DNA from: an uncultured Cyclobacteriaceae bacterium
GTDB taxonomy: Bacteria > Bacteroidota > Bacteroidia > Cytophagales > Cyclobacteriaceae
Direction of reading: 5' to 3'
Assembly (NCBI GenBank): GCA_943788235.1
Contig: CALSPM010000004.1
Location: 102,593-166,592 of the forward strand
DNA length: 64,000 bases
In this document: positions 50,772-60,608 of the stretch, piece by piece
Position numbering within the stretch: position 1 is the stretch's first letter
Layout: every line of letters begins with the position of its first letter
Position numbers and translations under genes: made by a program
Notes under the pieces: model-generated
Database searches by the model: none
The model's input: only the letters and a program-made list of their open reading frames with translations
Told to the model about the DNA's origin: nothing

Positions 50772-52400
50772 TTATAAACCGAGCACGGCTACGCCTTGCT
50801 CGAAGACAATGTCTACAGGAATCCCTTTTGTAGTTAGCCGGTCAAGATCAAGCTGGAGGTCCGCATCAATATGGGCTTTTTTAGAAACCCAGTCGGTCAC
50901 ACCTTGATAATCTCCATTACCTTGGAGCGTAAGAATTTTTTCGGAAAGCCCATTCATAGCTAATTTCATTTTATCAAAATTCACCTTATAATAATCAGTC
51001 TCAATGTTTTTGGTGAAGGCACCTCGTTCTTTGAAAAAATTGAATCGAATCATATTGGCCCGTCCATGAGCTGAAGAAGCTCCGAACCGAACCGATCTAA
51101 ATATACTCGTCATGAAAGTGACATAGTAGTTATTCAGATTATCGGATATTTCCCCTTTTTGATGAAGTTGTGTGATCATGTAAAGGCCTAATACATCTGC
51201 TTTACCTTCCTCTAGGGCGGAATAATGTTCTTTCAAAGCAGCCCGTACCGTTCCGCTACCGTTGAGGGTATTTTTAATACCCAGTCCATGGGCCACTTCA
51301 TGAAACATGGTATTGGTGAAGAACGCATCAAAAGTGATCATAGATCGTTGATCTGGGTCGATCAAATTCTCGGCAATCGGCAGCAGAATTTTTTCATATT
51401 TGGCCCGCATGGCATTTTTTAGTTGTAATCTTCGGGATCCCTTTTTTAATTGTACTTGTTCATCATTGGGCAGGTTGATAGCTATGGTTTTGGATCCCGC
51501 ATTGCAATCCCCCGCATAGTAAACGACGTCATAGGCATTGAGATCGGCGTTAGATCCGGGTTGTTCTTTTTTGTATGCTTCAGGAACCGGTATTCCTTTT
51601 TGGAGTTCGGGCAAGTAGCTCACATATTTATCAAGTTTAGCACTCCAATCTAAGTCTTTAATCAAGATATAAGCTTCGTGGGCTGCTCTATAGTTGTATA
51701 AGGCATCTTCATAATTTTCGATGGGACCCATCACGACATCTAGCGGATTAGACTTCATATTCATCCAGGCAAAATCAGAAGGCTGATACTCATCAGTAAG
51801 AAAAGCATCGGCCCTAAGGGTCAAATAGTGGCTGAAAGCTTTGTTCTCAGTTATTTTCGCACATTCTTTCAAAATTTGCGCCACTTTTTGTACTTGCTTT
51901 GAGAACATTTGATGGTAAGGAATTGAGATGAGCGCACCCGTACTGTCTCTTCTGATGAAGGTATACATAGATGTTTTATCTACTAAATTAGAAGCTTCGA
52001 ATTCTTCTTTTGTCAGGTCCTTTGGATAAAAATTAGCCCCCAAAGGCTTTGGATTTACATGATCGATAAATGGCTGGTTACCTGCCAGGCGATCCCAAGG
52101 ACCATAGTTTATTTGAATGAGTTTTCTGAGTTCAACGGTCGTAGCCAAACCCAAGGCTTTTTCTTTGTCGCCATAGGCTTCATACCAAAACAGGTCATCC
52201 ATTATTTTTGCCGCTTCTATCAGCTTAACAATAATACGTTTTTGTTTTTCACTGAGGTTACTCAGATCTGCGGTGAGCTGAACTGGTGTGTATTTGGCAG
52301 TTAAAGGATGGTTTTGAGAAGTTTGTGGCGTGAATCTTTTTTCATCAGGCCTACAGGCCATAAGAATAACAAGTGAAAGATAAAGAAAACGAATATTCAT
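50772..52400 (-). CDS. DPP III-like zinc peptidase lipoprotein (M49-related)
   Basis: 542 residues. Lipoprotein signal ending LMAC. Zinc motif FHEVAHGLG (HEVAH) with the third ligand Glu in LEEGKADVLG, as in the bacterial proteins related to dipeptidyl peptidase III; canonical M49 has HExxGH instead. It releases dipeptides in the prototypes; the substrate here is unknown. Probably in the outer membrane or periplasm. Intact ORF. Confidence 0.8.
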   Translation of the reverse strand: MNIRFLYLSLVILMACRPDEKRFTPQTSQNHPLTAKYTPVQLTADLSNLSEKQKRIIVKLIEAAKIMDDLFWYEAYGDKEKALGLATTVELRKLIQINYGPWDRLAGNQPFIDHVNPKPLGANFYPKDLTKEEFEASNLVDKTSMYTFIRRDSTGALISIPYHQMFSKQVQKVAQILKECAKITENKAFSHYLTLRADAFLTDEYQPSDFAWMNMKSNPLDVVMGPIENYEDALYNYRAAHEAYILIKDLDWSAKLDKYVSYLPELQKGIPVPEAYKKEQPGSNADLNAYDVVYYAGDCNAGSKTIAINLPNDEQVQLKKGSRRLQLKNAMRAKYEKILLPIAENLIDPDQRSMITFDAFFTNTMFHEVAHGLGIKNTLNGSGTVRAALKEHYSALEEGKADVLGLYMITQLHQKGEISDNLNNYYVTFMTSIFRSVRFGASSAHGRANMIRFNFFKERGAFTKNIETDYYKVNFDKMKLAMNGLSEKILTLQGNGDYQGVTDWVSKKAHIDADLQLDLDRLTTKGIPVDIVFEQGVAVLGL

Positions 52401-52686
52401 ATTTTTTAAATTGTTGTTTAAAAATTTGATTCTTAAGTCAAATTAAAGGAATTTAAGTTAGTTTCCCTTTTGATTAAATTTATTATGAAGCAATGGCTTT
52501 GTTATGTAAAAATCTCCTTATTGAGCAATTATAGGCACTTTTTTCGTTAAAAACAACTATCAGTAACAAGGAGGTAACAAGAAAATTAGACTTGAAAAAA
52601 CGCTCAATTATATGCTTATAATTTAGCTTAAATTTTGAGTTTTAGGTGAGTAGTGTTGTAGGTTTAAACTTTTCTAATATTTATGT

Positions 52687-53502
52687 TCACTTACTGTCTT
52701 TTGGATTATTACCTTCTAAATCTTTTAAGCGTTTGGAATTATTTTCCGAGTCACTTTTGTATTTGTCAGCAATAAAAGGATGTATGCTTTTAGGTTCTTC
52801 ATTACTCTTTATTAACGCATCCCATATGTCATCGTATTTTATTACAACAAAGTTTCCCTTAAAATTATAAGGAATTTCATCAGCATAAAATTTATAAGTG
52901 GGGTGACCGAGCAGTTCTCCTTGCTTAATTCCAAGGATTATTATATCCTCATCGGTAAAAATATGTGAGTTTTTCTCGAAATATTCATCATGATCATATC
53001 TGACGGTAACATAATTGAGCTCATTCCACATATAAATTTGCTGTTTTTTTCCTAGCCTTTCTTTTTCTAAGACAAAAGATTCCTCAAAGATGAAAGGTTT
53101 TAAATCACCTAATTTATGTCGATGGTAAATTTCTAGATGATTTTTGTACTCATTAAACGATGCAATCTCCAAATTCTTACTCTCAGCATCGATATTAGCC
53201 TCTGAATATGGAATATTTTCAGCATCCTCACCTTTATCACGCATTGGTACATATCTGTGTAAATATTCTTCTTTCCAAGAAGAAATAAGATCGAATAATC
53301 TGTCAGCCTCATCAATATCTTGCTCATTAAGAAAGCTATTGATCATTGCTTGTGATATTTCGTTTGATTCTGTACGTTCGATAAATTCAATAATACCTTC
53401 TTTGGAAGTCATTTCATGTAACTTTTTTAATAGCTTTTGAAGGTTAGTGAACGTATCAAGCCTCTTGAAATAATTTTCTATTTGTACTTTTTTATCAATC
53501 AT
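52687..53502 (-). CDS. Hypothetical cytosolic protein
   Basis: 271 residues, no signal or membrane helices. Acidic helical N-terminus (EFIERTESNEISQAMINSF), central strands (YMWNELNYVTVRYDHDEYF) and a polar C-terminus. No recognised family. Isolated, with AT-rich gaps on both sides; composition suggests an accessory gene. Confidence 0.5.
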   Translation of the reverse strand: MIDKKVQIENYFKRLDTFTNLQKLLKKLHEMTSKEGIIEFIERTESNEISQAMINSFLNEQDIDEADRLFDLISSWKEEYLHRYVPMRDKGEDAENIPYSEANIDAESKNLEIASFNEYKNHLEIYHRHKLGDLKPFIFEESFVLEKERLGKKQQIYMWNELNYVTVRYDHDEYFEKNSHIFTDEDIIILGIKQGELLGHPTYKFYADEIPYNFKGNFVVIKYDDIWDALIKSNEEPKSIHPFIADKYKSDSENNSKRLKDLEGNNPKDSK

Positions 53503-53870
53503 TGTTTAATAAGGGAATCAAAGAATTAAAAAATCAATATGTACAAATATTAATTTTCCAACGCATAAGAAAAGAAACATTATGCGAAAACATTTAATAA
53601 TTATTTCTATTTCTAATAATTATTTCTATTTCTAATAATGATTATCCTTCTCCTCGAGAGAATTAAAACTAACTATTATTTATCTAATTGCTCAGGCTCA
53701 GGTTTCATCAGAAGATTATTATAATGAGAAGAATTTTCACCACTTCCTACTGATTTTTTCTCAGGAGAGACATTTCGTTGTACATGAATAAATTTTGCTT
53801 GAAGTAGCTAAAGTGCTGCCTTTATTAATCAAGTAAAATTTTATAGCAACCAAAAACCATTTAATCAAGT
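53503..53870. other. AT-rich gap with a 19-bp tandem repeat
   Basis: TAATAATTATTTCTATTTC occurs at 53595-53613 and 53614-53632 and partly at 53633-53641. A 40-odd codon minus-strand frame (ending EPEQLDK) could be the tail of a lost gene. Otherwise no feature seen. Confidence 0.5.
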
Positions 53871-55200
53871 ATGTCTAATAATCATAAGTATTACCTAATC
53901 CCTAAAGGTGTTGATTTAGCATCTCTAAAAAATGAAAGTGACAAAAAGAACATTGTCAAGCACATGTCTGCCACTTGTACCCTGTTAATCCATCAATTTT
54001 GTTATCAAGTCGAAAGGCAAGATGGTAGTGAAACCGACAAAGAAGAGAGAGATCTCTTTAATGTTGAAATATCGAGCAGTACATTTAAAAATAAAGTAAA
54101 TTGTCGCTACTCTCCTGCAATTAAGAAATTAACAGATGCTGGAATCATCAAATGTAATAATTCTTATTTGACAGGAGAATATTCTAAGTCCTATACCTTT
54201 ACCAATCTAAGTTATTTCAGTGAGGTTACATTCGTTCCTGATCCAGATTATAAGTCACCTAAATATGATTTAGAAGAACCTTACAAGTCTTTGTGCATCG
54301 ACTTTGATTGCGATAAGCTAACCCTTGATGAGAATAAAGTTTATAAATATATCTCTACGCTTAATGGAAGATCCAAAGAAGGTACATCATTTAATATCAG
54401 CTCAAAGGATTCTAATGGGTGATTATTATTTTCATATTGATAAGTATGGACGATTCCATCATAACCTGACCAATCTATCTTCAAATCTGAGAAAGTTCCT
54501 TACCTACGAAAATGAAAAGCTTAAAGGCATAGACCTTCCCAACGCACAGCCTTTACTGCTGCTTATACTATTGAATCATATTAAAGAGCATAAAGAGAGC
54601 CAATACCTAGTAGATCCATCAAAAGTTCTAAAAGCGATAGATGAAAACCTTGATCAAGTGCAGTTGCTTAAAGAGCTCGTTCTTAGATGGAAACTTCTAC
54701 GCATTCATTTATCATAAGTTGCAACTTATTGAGATCATCAAGGATCTACCAGAGACTACTATGGGGAGATAGCCCAAAGGCAGTAAGAAAAACGATTCAA
54801 ACTTGAGGTTCTTAAATGGATCAATGCAAAAAGAGATTCGAACGATGATTACAGACCTTATATTGATGAGATCATAGAACATCACTTCAAGCCTTTACAT
54901 ACATTGATGTGGACGATTAAATCATTAGAAAACACTCCTGATGCTGAACGGACAAAAGATGGAATTCTTGATCGTAGAGACTCCTACAAGAATGCAGCAA
55001 GAGTATTACAATCTATGGAGTCTGATATAATCATTAAGGGAATCTGTAATCAGTTGAAAGATGAGAAACCAAGTATTCCGCTCTTTACTATCCATGATTG
55101 CATCTACACAAATGAGTCCAACTTCGAGTATCTCTACAGCTTCTCAAACCAGTATATAAAGGATAATTACAACATCGATATCACCTTCAATAAGGAGTAA
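53871..55200 (+). pseudogene. Decayed polymerase-like gene (PolA-type motifs A and C), mobile-element type
   Basis: The N-terminal ORF (53871-54422) ends in a winged-helix-like segment (YSPAIKKLTDAGIIKCNNSYL). A shift near 54390 leads to a frame with FHHNLTNLSSNLRKFLTYENEKLKGIDLPNAQPLLL; a second near 54680 leads to DGNFYAFIYHKLQLIEIIK; a third near 54765 leads to a frame with an in-frame TAA (54784-54786) and then AARVLQSMESDIIIK and LFTIHDCIYT. The IDLPNAQP and IHDCI segments resemble motif A (DxSQ) and motif C (HD) of family A polymerases, with LQxxES between. This assignment is by motif only. At least three indels and one stop make it non-functional. Confidence 0.55.
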
Positions 55201-55941
55201 AATATTGATGAAATAAGGGCATATTTCTAGCTAAAATAGAAGGTTTACAGATTACCCTAAAAACAGCCTCTATTAACTCCAAATAAGGTTTATGAGTTTT
55301 TGCACCACATATAGGGTATGTCTGTGTTGGAGTTGGGTATTAGTTGGGTTATTATTCTATAGATATACTACTAATGATTATACATAATTAGATATACTTA
55401 ATTGGTATTACTACTGCTGTTCAATCTATTGGTTATCACCTTATTTCTATATCCTTTTAATCTTTAGTTGTCTCTACTTCTAGTTTAAATTCTTACTTAT
55501 CATCTTTCCTCTTTACCTTATTTAAATCTATTCGTTATTTCTCTAGTATATGCCTTTACTTATCATCTTAATCTTTTAGAACCTATAGGTACTATCTCTA
55601 GAATACAACCTTCTTCCTCATCCTTCTTTCTATTTCTTCTATTAAGATTTGATATCTATTCTAAGCTTGAATACTTAGCCTTTAAAGCCCTTCTTAATGC
55701 TAGGTAGTAGTTCTTCTTTTATCCTTAAATAAGTAGCTTAGAAGAGCTAATACAACCTCTCCATAGACAAGCTTTAAAGCTATTGTGAAGACGTATCAGT
55801 ATAGAATTATAATTCTTATTTAGAAGGAAAGAGAATGCTTTATAGAGGCTTATATGAGCTCTATGGATAATGGTTTAACTCCTTCTACAAGGATGCCAAA
55901 GACTATGTTGGAAGAAACGATTTTAAGGGTGAGAAATAGGC
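55201..55941. other. ORF-free pyrimidine-rich tract
   Basis: About 740 bp without an ORF of 60 codons in any frame. It is rich in CTA/TAG and in C/T on the plus strand (55440-55640); TTACTTATCATCTT occurs at 55493-55506 and 55556-55569. The last 60 bp are the repeat listed at 55881. No family recognised; it could be an untranslated or origin-like region of the mobile element. Confidence 0.4.
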
Positions 55942-55946
55942 TTATT
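55881..55946 (+). repeat. Short dispersed repeat, copy A
   Basis: Shares about 59 bp with 59565-59623 (ATGCCAAAGACTATGTT, GATTTTAAGGGTGAGAAAT) and its 3' part with 59276-59299. Both longer copies stay open in one frame with conservative changes, PSTRMPKTMLEETILRVRN against PSTKMPKTMFEEMILRVRN, so it may derive from coding sequence. Confidence 0.75.
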
Positions 55947-56857
55947 CCGTACAGTTAGTGAAGTTAGGTTTGGGTTCTGTCCAAGCGGTTGCTCCTGTAC
56001 TGAATCCTTCACAATCAGTAACATTACTCACGTCCCAACTACTAATGTCTTGATTGAAAACTTTAGCAGTATTAAACATATCACTCATCTTTTGTACATT
56101 ACTTACATCCCAACTACTAATGTCTTGGTTGAAAGAATTAGCCCTGTGAAACACATCAATCATATCCGTTACGTTACTTACATCCCAAGAACTTATATTT
56201 TGGTTGAAAACGGAGTTGGTGAGAGTATAGAACATCCCCCTCATATACGTTACATTACTCGTTACCACTTTTGTAATATCATTCTCATCACTTATCATTT
56301 GATAAAGTAAATCGTTATCCACCACCAAATAACTAACACTATCCAATTCATAACTTTCACCAACTACTGCGTATTCGGTGGCTTTAATCGTGATACCATT
56401 TTCATCTAGATATAAGAAGGTTACAGCACAGCCATTCTCATCAACAGTAGTACCCTCGGGAGTATCTGCACAAGTATCTAAATCATCACTTACACCATCT
56501 CCATCTGTATCTTTCTGCGAATCAGCACAACCATTCTCATCAACTGTAGTCACCCTCGGGAGTATCCGCACAAGTATCTAAATCATCAGTTACGCCATCT
56601 CCATCAGTATCTTTCTGAGAATCAGCACAACCACTACTATCTACAGTTTCTCCGCTAGGAGTATCCGCACAAGTATCATCAGCATCGGCTACACCGTCTC
56701 CATCCGCATCTAATACTGTAGTTGAATCATCATCTGTACTGTCATCTGTGGTATTAGTAGGAGTATCCGCAATGGGATCATCACTATCACCACAATTGGT
56801 AAACAATACAAGTGAACAAAGAATACTTAAGAAGAGGAGGTGTTTGATGTTTTTCAT
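55942..56857 (-). pseudogene. Surface lipoprotein with TSP3 repeats and BspA-like DUF285 domain, frameshifted
   Basis: Lipoprotein signal ending LFTNC. Three TSP3-type units of about 35 residues (DADGDGVADADDTCADTPSG; DTDGDGVTDDLDTCADTPEG; DTDGDGVSDDLDTCADTPEG) then DUF285 repeats (SVFNQNISSWDVSNVT, FNQDISSWDVSNVQKM). The two ORFs join in the third unit: a single extra G near 56552 turns EGTTVDENGC into EGDYS and stop. Likely exposed on the cell surface. The C-terminus ends at NCTE, without a visible sorting domain. Confidence 0.8.
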
Positions 56858-56862
56858 AATGG

Positions 56863-57467
56863 TTACTTATTCTTCCGTTTTCTTTTATTATGCTTAGCGA
56901 TATCATTATCATAGTTAATTTTTTCTCCAGCTGTCCAAGTAAGGATAAAACCGACAAGGGATAGACCTGATCCTACACCTGTTAGCAATAGACCTTTAGA
57001 GGTGCCAGTAAAGGTTTCATTATTGGCATCACTAATAACTAAGTAGGACCCAGCAATAGCAATACCAGCACCAAGGGCTTGTAAAAAGTATCCACCACCT
57101 CTTGCCTTTCTAAACTCATTAAGATCTTTTTTTATTTCTATGATTTCATCATCTAATGGTGTTGCCTCAGAGTATTTAATATAAAAATCATCTATTTCAT
57201 TTTGAGTTTCAACTACAGTTTTTTCAACTGTATTAAAATTCATAACCCCCTCTGGTAAGCCTGTAATGCTATCTATGCTACTCTTGAGAATATACCTTTG
57301 TTTTACCATTCCCATCCGTTATGTAGACATTACCACCCCTTGTTTCAGTAGTAGCATTTTTCACTTCAACTTTCTTCCCATTTTTTCTATAAATGGTTAA
57401 ATCATTTTGAGCATAGCTCCAAGAGGCAATAAAGAATAAGACTAAGGATGCAGCTACGTCTTTTCAT
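56863..57467 (-). pseudogene. Secreted membrane-associated protein, frameshifted twice
   Basis: The ATG at 57465-57467 gives MKRR, then a frame change gives AASLVLFFIASWSYAQNDLT (signal peptide) and TETRGGNVYITDGNGKTKVYS, and a second change near 57300 gives the frame of 56863-57315 with SSIDSITGLPEGVMNF and two membrane helices (ALGAGIAIAGSYLVI, LLLTGVGSGLSLVGFIL). Restored it is about 200 residues. No named family. It lies 5 bp upstream of the BspA-like lipoprotein gene. Confidence 0.6.
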
Positions 57468-57504
57468 AATTGTTTTTTGAAGTGTTTCATTTTGGTTGAG
57501 TAGT

Positions 57505-57682
57505 TCATTCCTCTTGATTAAAAATTGCTAAAGCAGTGGCATAATGTTCTGGAGCAAATTCAGGTATTTCAATTAAAACATCTTTTCCCGTCTCTCTTTT
57601 TATTACCAAACCTTTGGTTTCACCAAAATTCCCATTCAATGTAAGGATTTTGGATAGCTCTTTGAAGGTTTGGTCATTCCAT
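57505..57682 (-). pseudogene. Small gene with MNDQTFKELSK start, frameshifted after ATG
   Basis: About 58 codons: NDQTFKELSKILTLNGNFGE, then GLVIKRETGKDVLIEIPEFA and ATALAIFNQEE. The ATG at 57680-57682 reads ATG GAA TGA; deleting one G gives MNDQTFKELSK. The first 40 nt closely match the start of the gene at 58831-59275, which has MNDHTFKQLSK. It overlaps the end of the MBL gene by 9 bp. Family unknown. Confidence 0.45.
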
Positions 57683-58598
57683 ATAACCAGGAAAAATTCC
57701 TGCTTTAGTAATATAAGTTCCCACTGAGCCAACTAAAGCATTTTTTGATGAAAGATTCATAAAATTACGTATTGAATATGTAGAATTTAATCCTGTACAG
57801 TGCGCTCCTACAAAGTATTTTACACCAAATTTTTCCATCTCTTTTGCCGTCCATTCTAGTTATCTTGTTAAGTTTTAATAAGTGAAACCCTCCAATTATT
57901 TTATATATAGGTCTATTTGGAATAATCTTTCTTACATAGTCAAGCGTATTAATAATACCAGCGTGACCGCAACCGCTTATTAAAACTATGCCATTATGGG
58001 TATCGAAGAATAGCGATTGGTCTTCAGGTATGATATCTTCAACTTTATTTCCATTTGAATCAATCATTATACTCAATTCACTCCAATTTTTTTCATCATA
58101 TTTTCTTGGAACCTGACCAGTTGTCCACAAACCAGGTAATACTTGTGAAGGGTTCTTGTGAGTTATAAAATTAATTCCTAATGCCTCAAGAGTATTTTTA
58201 TTGCTCAAAATATAATGCTCAATACCCGCGGAGTTAGGTCTTGAATAAAAAATCCCTTCTCCAATATGAGCATTTGAAAAAGAAGTGGGATGATTTTCTC
58301 TTAAAGTTATTAATCCTCCCGTATGGTCTTTGTGATTATGACTTAAAAAAACATTATCAATACCATCAAGGTTTATATTTAATTCTTTTGCATTTTGAAG
58401 TACTGTTTGTTCTCTTGAACCAGTATCAAATAAAATTCTTTGTCCATCTGCTTCAATCAGTGCTGAAAATCCCCACTCACCAATGTGAGTATCAGAGAGC
58501 ATAGTCGAAAGTATAGTGATTTTAAAATCTTTTATCTTAGGATTTTGCCCAAAAGAAACAATTGGAAAAAACAGTAATAGTAAAATTATTTTGTTCAT
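57674..58598 (-). pseudogene. MBL-fold metallohydrolase, exported, frameshifted
   Basis: Signal peptide ending VSFGQ. Metal motif SHNHKDHTGGL (HxHxDH), further ligand in ISGCGHAGIINTLDYV, and GGFHL. The C-terminal part changes frame near 57860; the other frame gives EWTAKEMEKFGVKYFVGAHC and SKNALVGSVGTYI to a stop at 57674-57676. This is the 7,8-dihydropterin-6-methyl-4-(beta-D-ribofuranosyl) aminobenzene-synthase-like branch by motif. The reaction is unknown. Confidence 0.75.
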
Positions 58599-58830
58599 TT
58601 TTTATAAGATATGTTAGATTATGATGTTAAAAATGCCTCTCAGAAATAACATTTTTAATTAAATTCTATCAGAAAGTTAGAGTACCTCATCACGCAAAAT
58701 TCTTGATAAACACTAGGCAAGTTTACAAACAAATTAGTCAAGTCTTGACCAAAACTTTATTGTCGAATTAAAACGATAGACATTCCTTTATGCCCTTATT
58801 AAAAATCAAGATATTCCTCACCCCAACATC

Positions 58831-59275
58831 TCATGAAATACCTCCCATCTCTAACACTTCAAAATAAGCCTCAAACTCCTCCAATATCACCTCCCTAGAG
58901 AAACACTCACAAGTACTATTAATCTCCTTTAAAACGGCTGTATGCATCCCAGATTTAAGTACTCCAACTCTGTAGTAATCCTTAGCCTTATCACTTACTT
59001 TCAGCCTGCCATGCGCTCGCTTCTTATGCGTTCCTTTGACTAGGATAAAGTCATGATCTCCTTGAGTGATAAAGCCTGAATCCTCTAGTTCTTTCATAGC
59101 GAGAACGACAATATTACCAAAGGTGTTAAGACCAGATCTCCGCTCCAGTCCAATGCCATTAGCAATGTCTGATTTATCTGCTTGAAGAAAGCCAGCGGTA
59201 CTGCAATGTGCTTCTAGGAAACAGTAGATCAACTTGGCTTCTTTGGATAGCTGTTTGAAGGTGTGGTCGTTTCAT
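58831..59275 (-). pseudogene. Putative winged-helix regulator or replication-type protein, frameshifted after ATG
   Basis: The ATG at 59273-59275 followed by one extra A; corrected it starts MNDHTFKQLSKEAKLIYCFL. A wHTH-like region follows (ADKSDIANGIGLERRSGLNT, VLAMKELEDSGFITQGDHDF), then RAHGRLKVSDKAKDYYRVGV. The annotated-style ORF alone starts at a TTG (59232). DNA binding is an inference from the helix-turn-helix-like pattern. The same start sequence is found at 57.68 kb. Confidence 0.45.
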
Positions 59276-59299
59276 TTAAGGGTGAGAAGTAGGCTTATT
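59276..59299 (+). repeat. Short dispersed repeat, partial copy C
   Basis: TTAAGGGTGAGAAGTAGGCT matches the 3' part of copy A (55926-55945, one mismatch), placed directly beside the start of the 58831-59275 gene. Confidence 0.6.
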
Positions 59300-59779
59300 G
59301 CTAACCAAAACAAGAGTGGAATAACATAAATGTACAAAACACACTTACAACTAAGATTTCGATAAAGAATGCTTTTCGAAAGGGGTTTTTAAAAGGATTC
59401 ATATTTCAAATTAAAACTAATAAAACTTTTTCAACCTTAGTGAATTATTCTCACCAGAAGGAGACATTCCTAGTTACAAAATGTAATGAAGGCTTTGACA
59501 GGAGAATCAAGTGGTGGAAAATCAAGAAAGATAAAGGTATTTTATTAGTGTAACGCTTCATCCCCCTTCTACAAAGATGCCAAAGACTATGTTTGAAGAA
59601 ATGATTTTAAGGGTGAGAAATAGCTAAAGACTCCACTTTTGTTTGATTACACACTTTTGAATTTTTCATCTACTTCAAAATCGTATTTGAAACTATGAAA
59701 TTAAGAATTAATTCAGAACCTAAACTACCACTTAATTTAGTTAGGTTTTTTTGTTTCTCCAAGGACAATTAGTTTCTGT
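59300..59779. other. Intergenic region with repeat copy B
   Basis: About 480 bp, no coding ORF. Contains copy B (59565-59623) and a plus-strand hairpin at about 59717-59750 in which AACCTAA pairs with TTAGGTT, followed by T7, a possible terminator. Confidence 0.45.
59565..59623 (+). repeat. Short dispersed repeat, copy B
   Basis: About 59 bp, roughly 93% identical by eye to 55881-55939 (differences at AAG/AGG, TTT/TTG, ATG/ACG). Confidence 0.75.
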
Positions 59780-60184
59780 TTAAACGACTCCTTTTTTGTG
59801 TCCAAAATATAGTAGGACCATGTTGGTAAGTCCTAATATAATTACAGGTAATGGGGCTGTGGGATTCCCTTGAGTTAAACTGATTAAATCAGGAAGTGCA
59901 AAAAAGCCAGAAAATACAAATAAGAGAAATGAAACTCGTTTCAATACTTCTAAATCTTTAAATGTAGTTGCACCAATGCAAATAAAACTAAATCCTAATG
60001 CGAGTAAACCAACGACAAGTGCGAATTGATCAAACATAACTATGGCATCAGAAGAAGGACTTTCTCCAAAAACATCACCAATTAACATCAATTTAAATTC
60101 CTTAGATAACATACTGATATACAATGGAAGTGCTTGAAGAAATGTTGCCACTGCAGCAATCCAAAAGATAATTTTTATTTTCAT
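59780..60184 (-). CDS. Four-helix membrane protein
   Basis: 134 residues with about four membrane segments (IIFWIAAVATFLQALPLYI, FALVVGLLALGFSFICIGA, VSFLLFVFSGFFALPDLI, PLPVIILGLTNMVLLYFG) and a short basic tail. No recognised family. Its start lies 37 bp from the solo IS end at 60221, so the insertion may have changed its promoter. Confidence 0.55.
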   Translation of the reverse strand: MKIKIIFWIAAVATFLQALPLYISMLSKEFKLMLIGDVFGESPSSDAIVMFDQFALVVGLLALGFSFICIGATTFKDLEVLKRVSFLLFVFSGFFALPDLISLTQGNPTAPLPVIILGLTNMVLLYFGHKKGVV

Positions 60185-60220
60185 AATTTGTGCTTTTACG
60201 ATTTACATATAGTTATTACC

Positions 60221-60312
60221 TGTATGTCGTCAAATAAAAGTTGACTTTTTCAGATATAAATTAAGCGAGTGTTGATACTAATTTAAATAAATATTTCGAT
60301 TCTGTTTTTTTC
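60221..60312 (-). mobile_element. Solo inverted copy of the IS right end
   Basis: From TGTATGTCGTCAAATAAAAG to the T run, 91 of the IS element's last bases recur here inverted with about three mismatches to 63268-63358. No transposase remains with it: a remnant of a second IS copy, or a one-ended transposition product. With 63268-63358 it brackets 3.1 kb as inverted repeats. Confidence 0.85.
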
Positions 60313-60327
60313 TTTGTCAAATCAGAT

Positions 60328-60349
60328 ATCAGCTCATAGCTGATTTTTT
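60328..60349 (+). terminator. Terminator hairpin beside the solo IS end
   Basis: ATCAGCT (60328-60334) pairs with AGCTGAT (60338-60344) and is followed by a T run. It lies on the plus strand, away from the inverted IS end. Confidence 0.65.
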
Positions 60350-60608
60350 AATTGTCCTTAGGTTTTATATAAGTAAATAATGCCAAAGCCACCATTATAA
60401 TATCAGGGGTAAAATCTGCGATACCTGCATTCGTGAGTGGAGAAGTTGATGGCCCTTTGATTTTATTAAAGTCAATTTAGGAGGGTATCAAATCACTCAA
60501 AAGGTGGGATAGTATTTTGAGTAAATTTGAATAAGAAATAACTAGGTAAGGACCAGCTATTTGCTAATTCCCAATTGAAGAAGCTTTTTTTGACTAAAAT
60601 CAATGTTT

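Noticed and set aside
1033..59275. Programmed +1 frameshifting as a general explanation of the split genes
   Set aside because: No shared slippery motif or stop-codon context; sites differ and several genes also carry real stops or deletions. Only the IS3 A8 site fits a programmed event.
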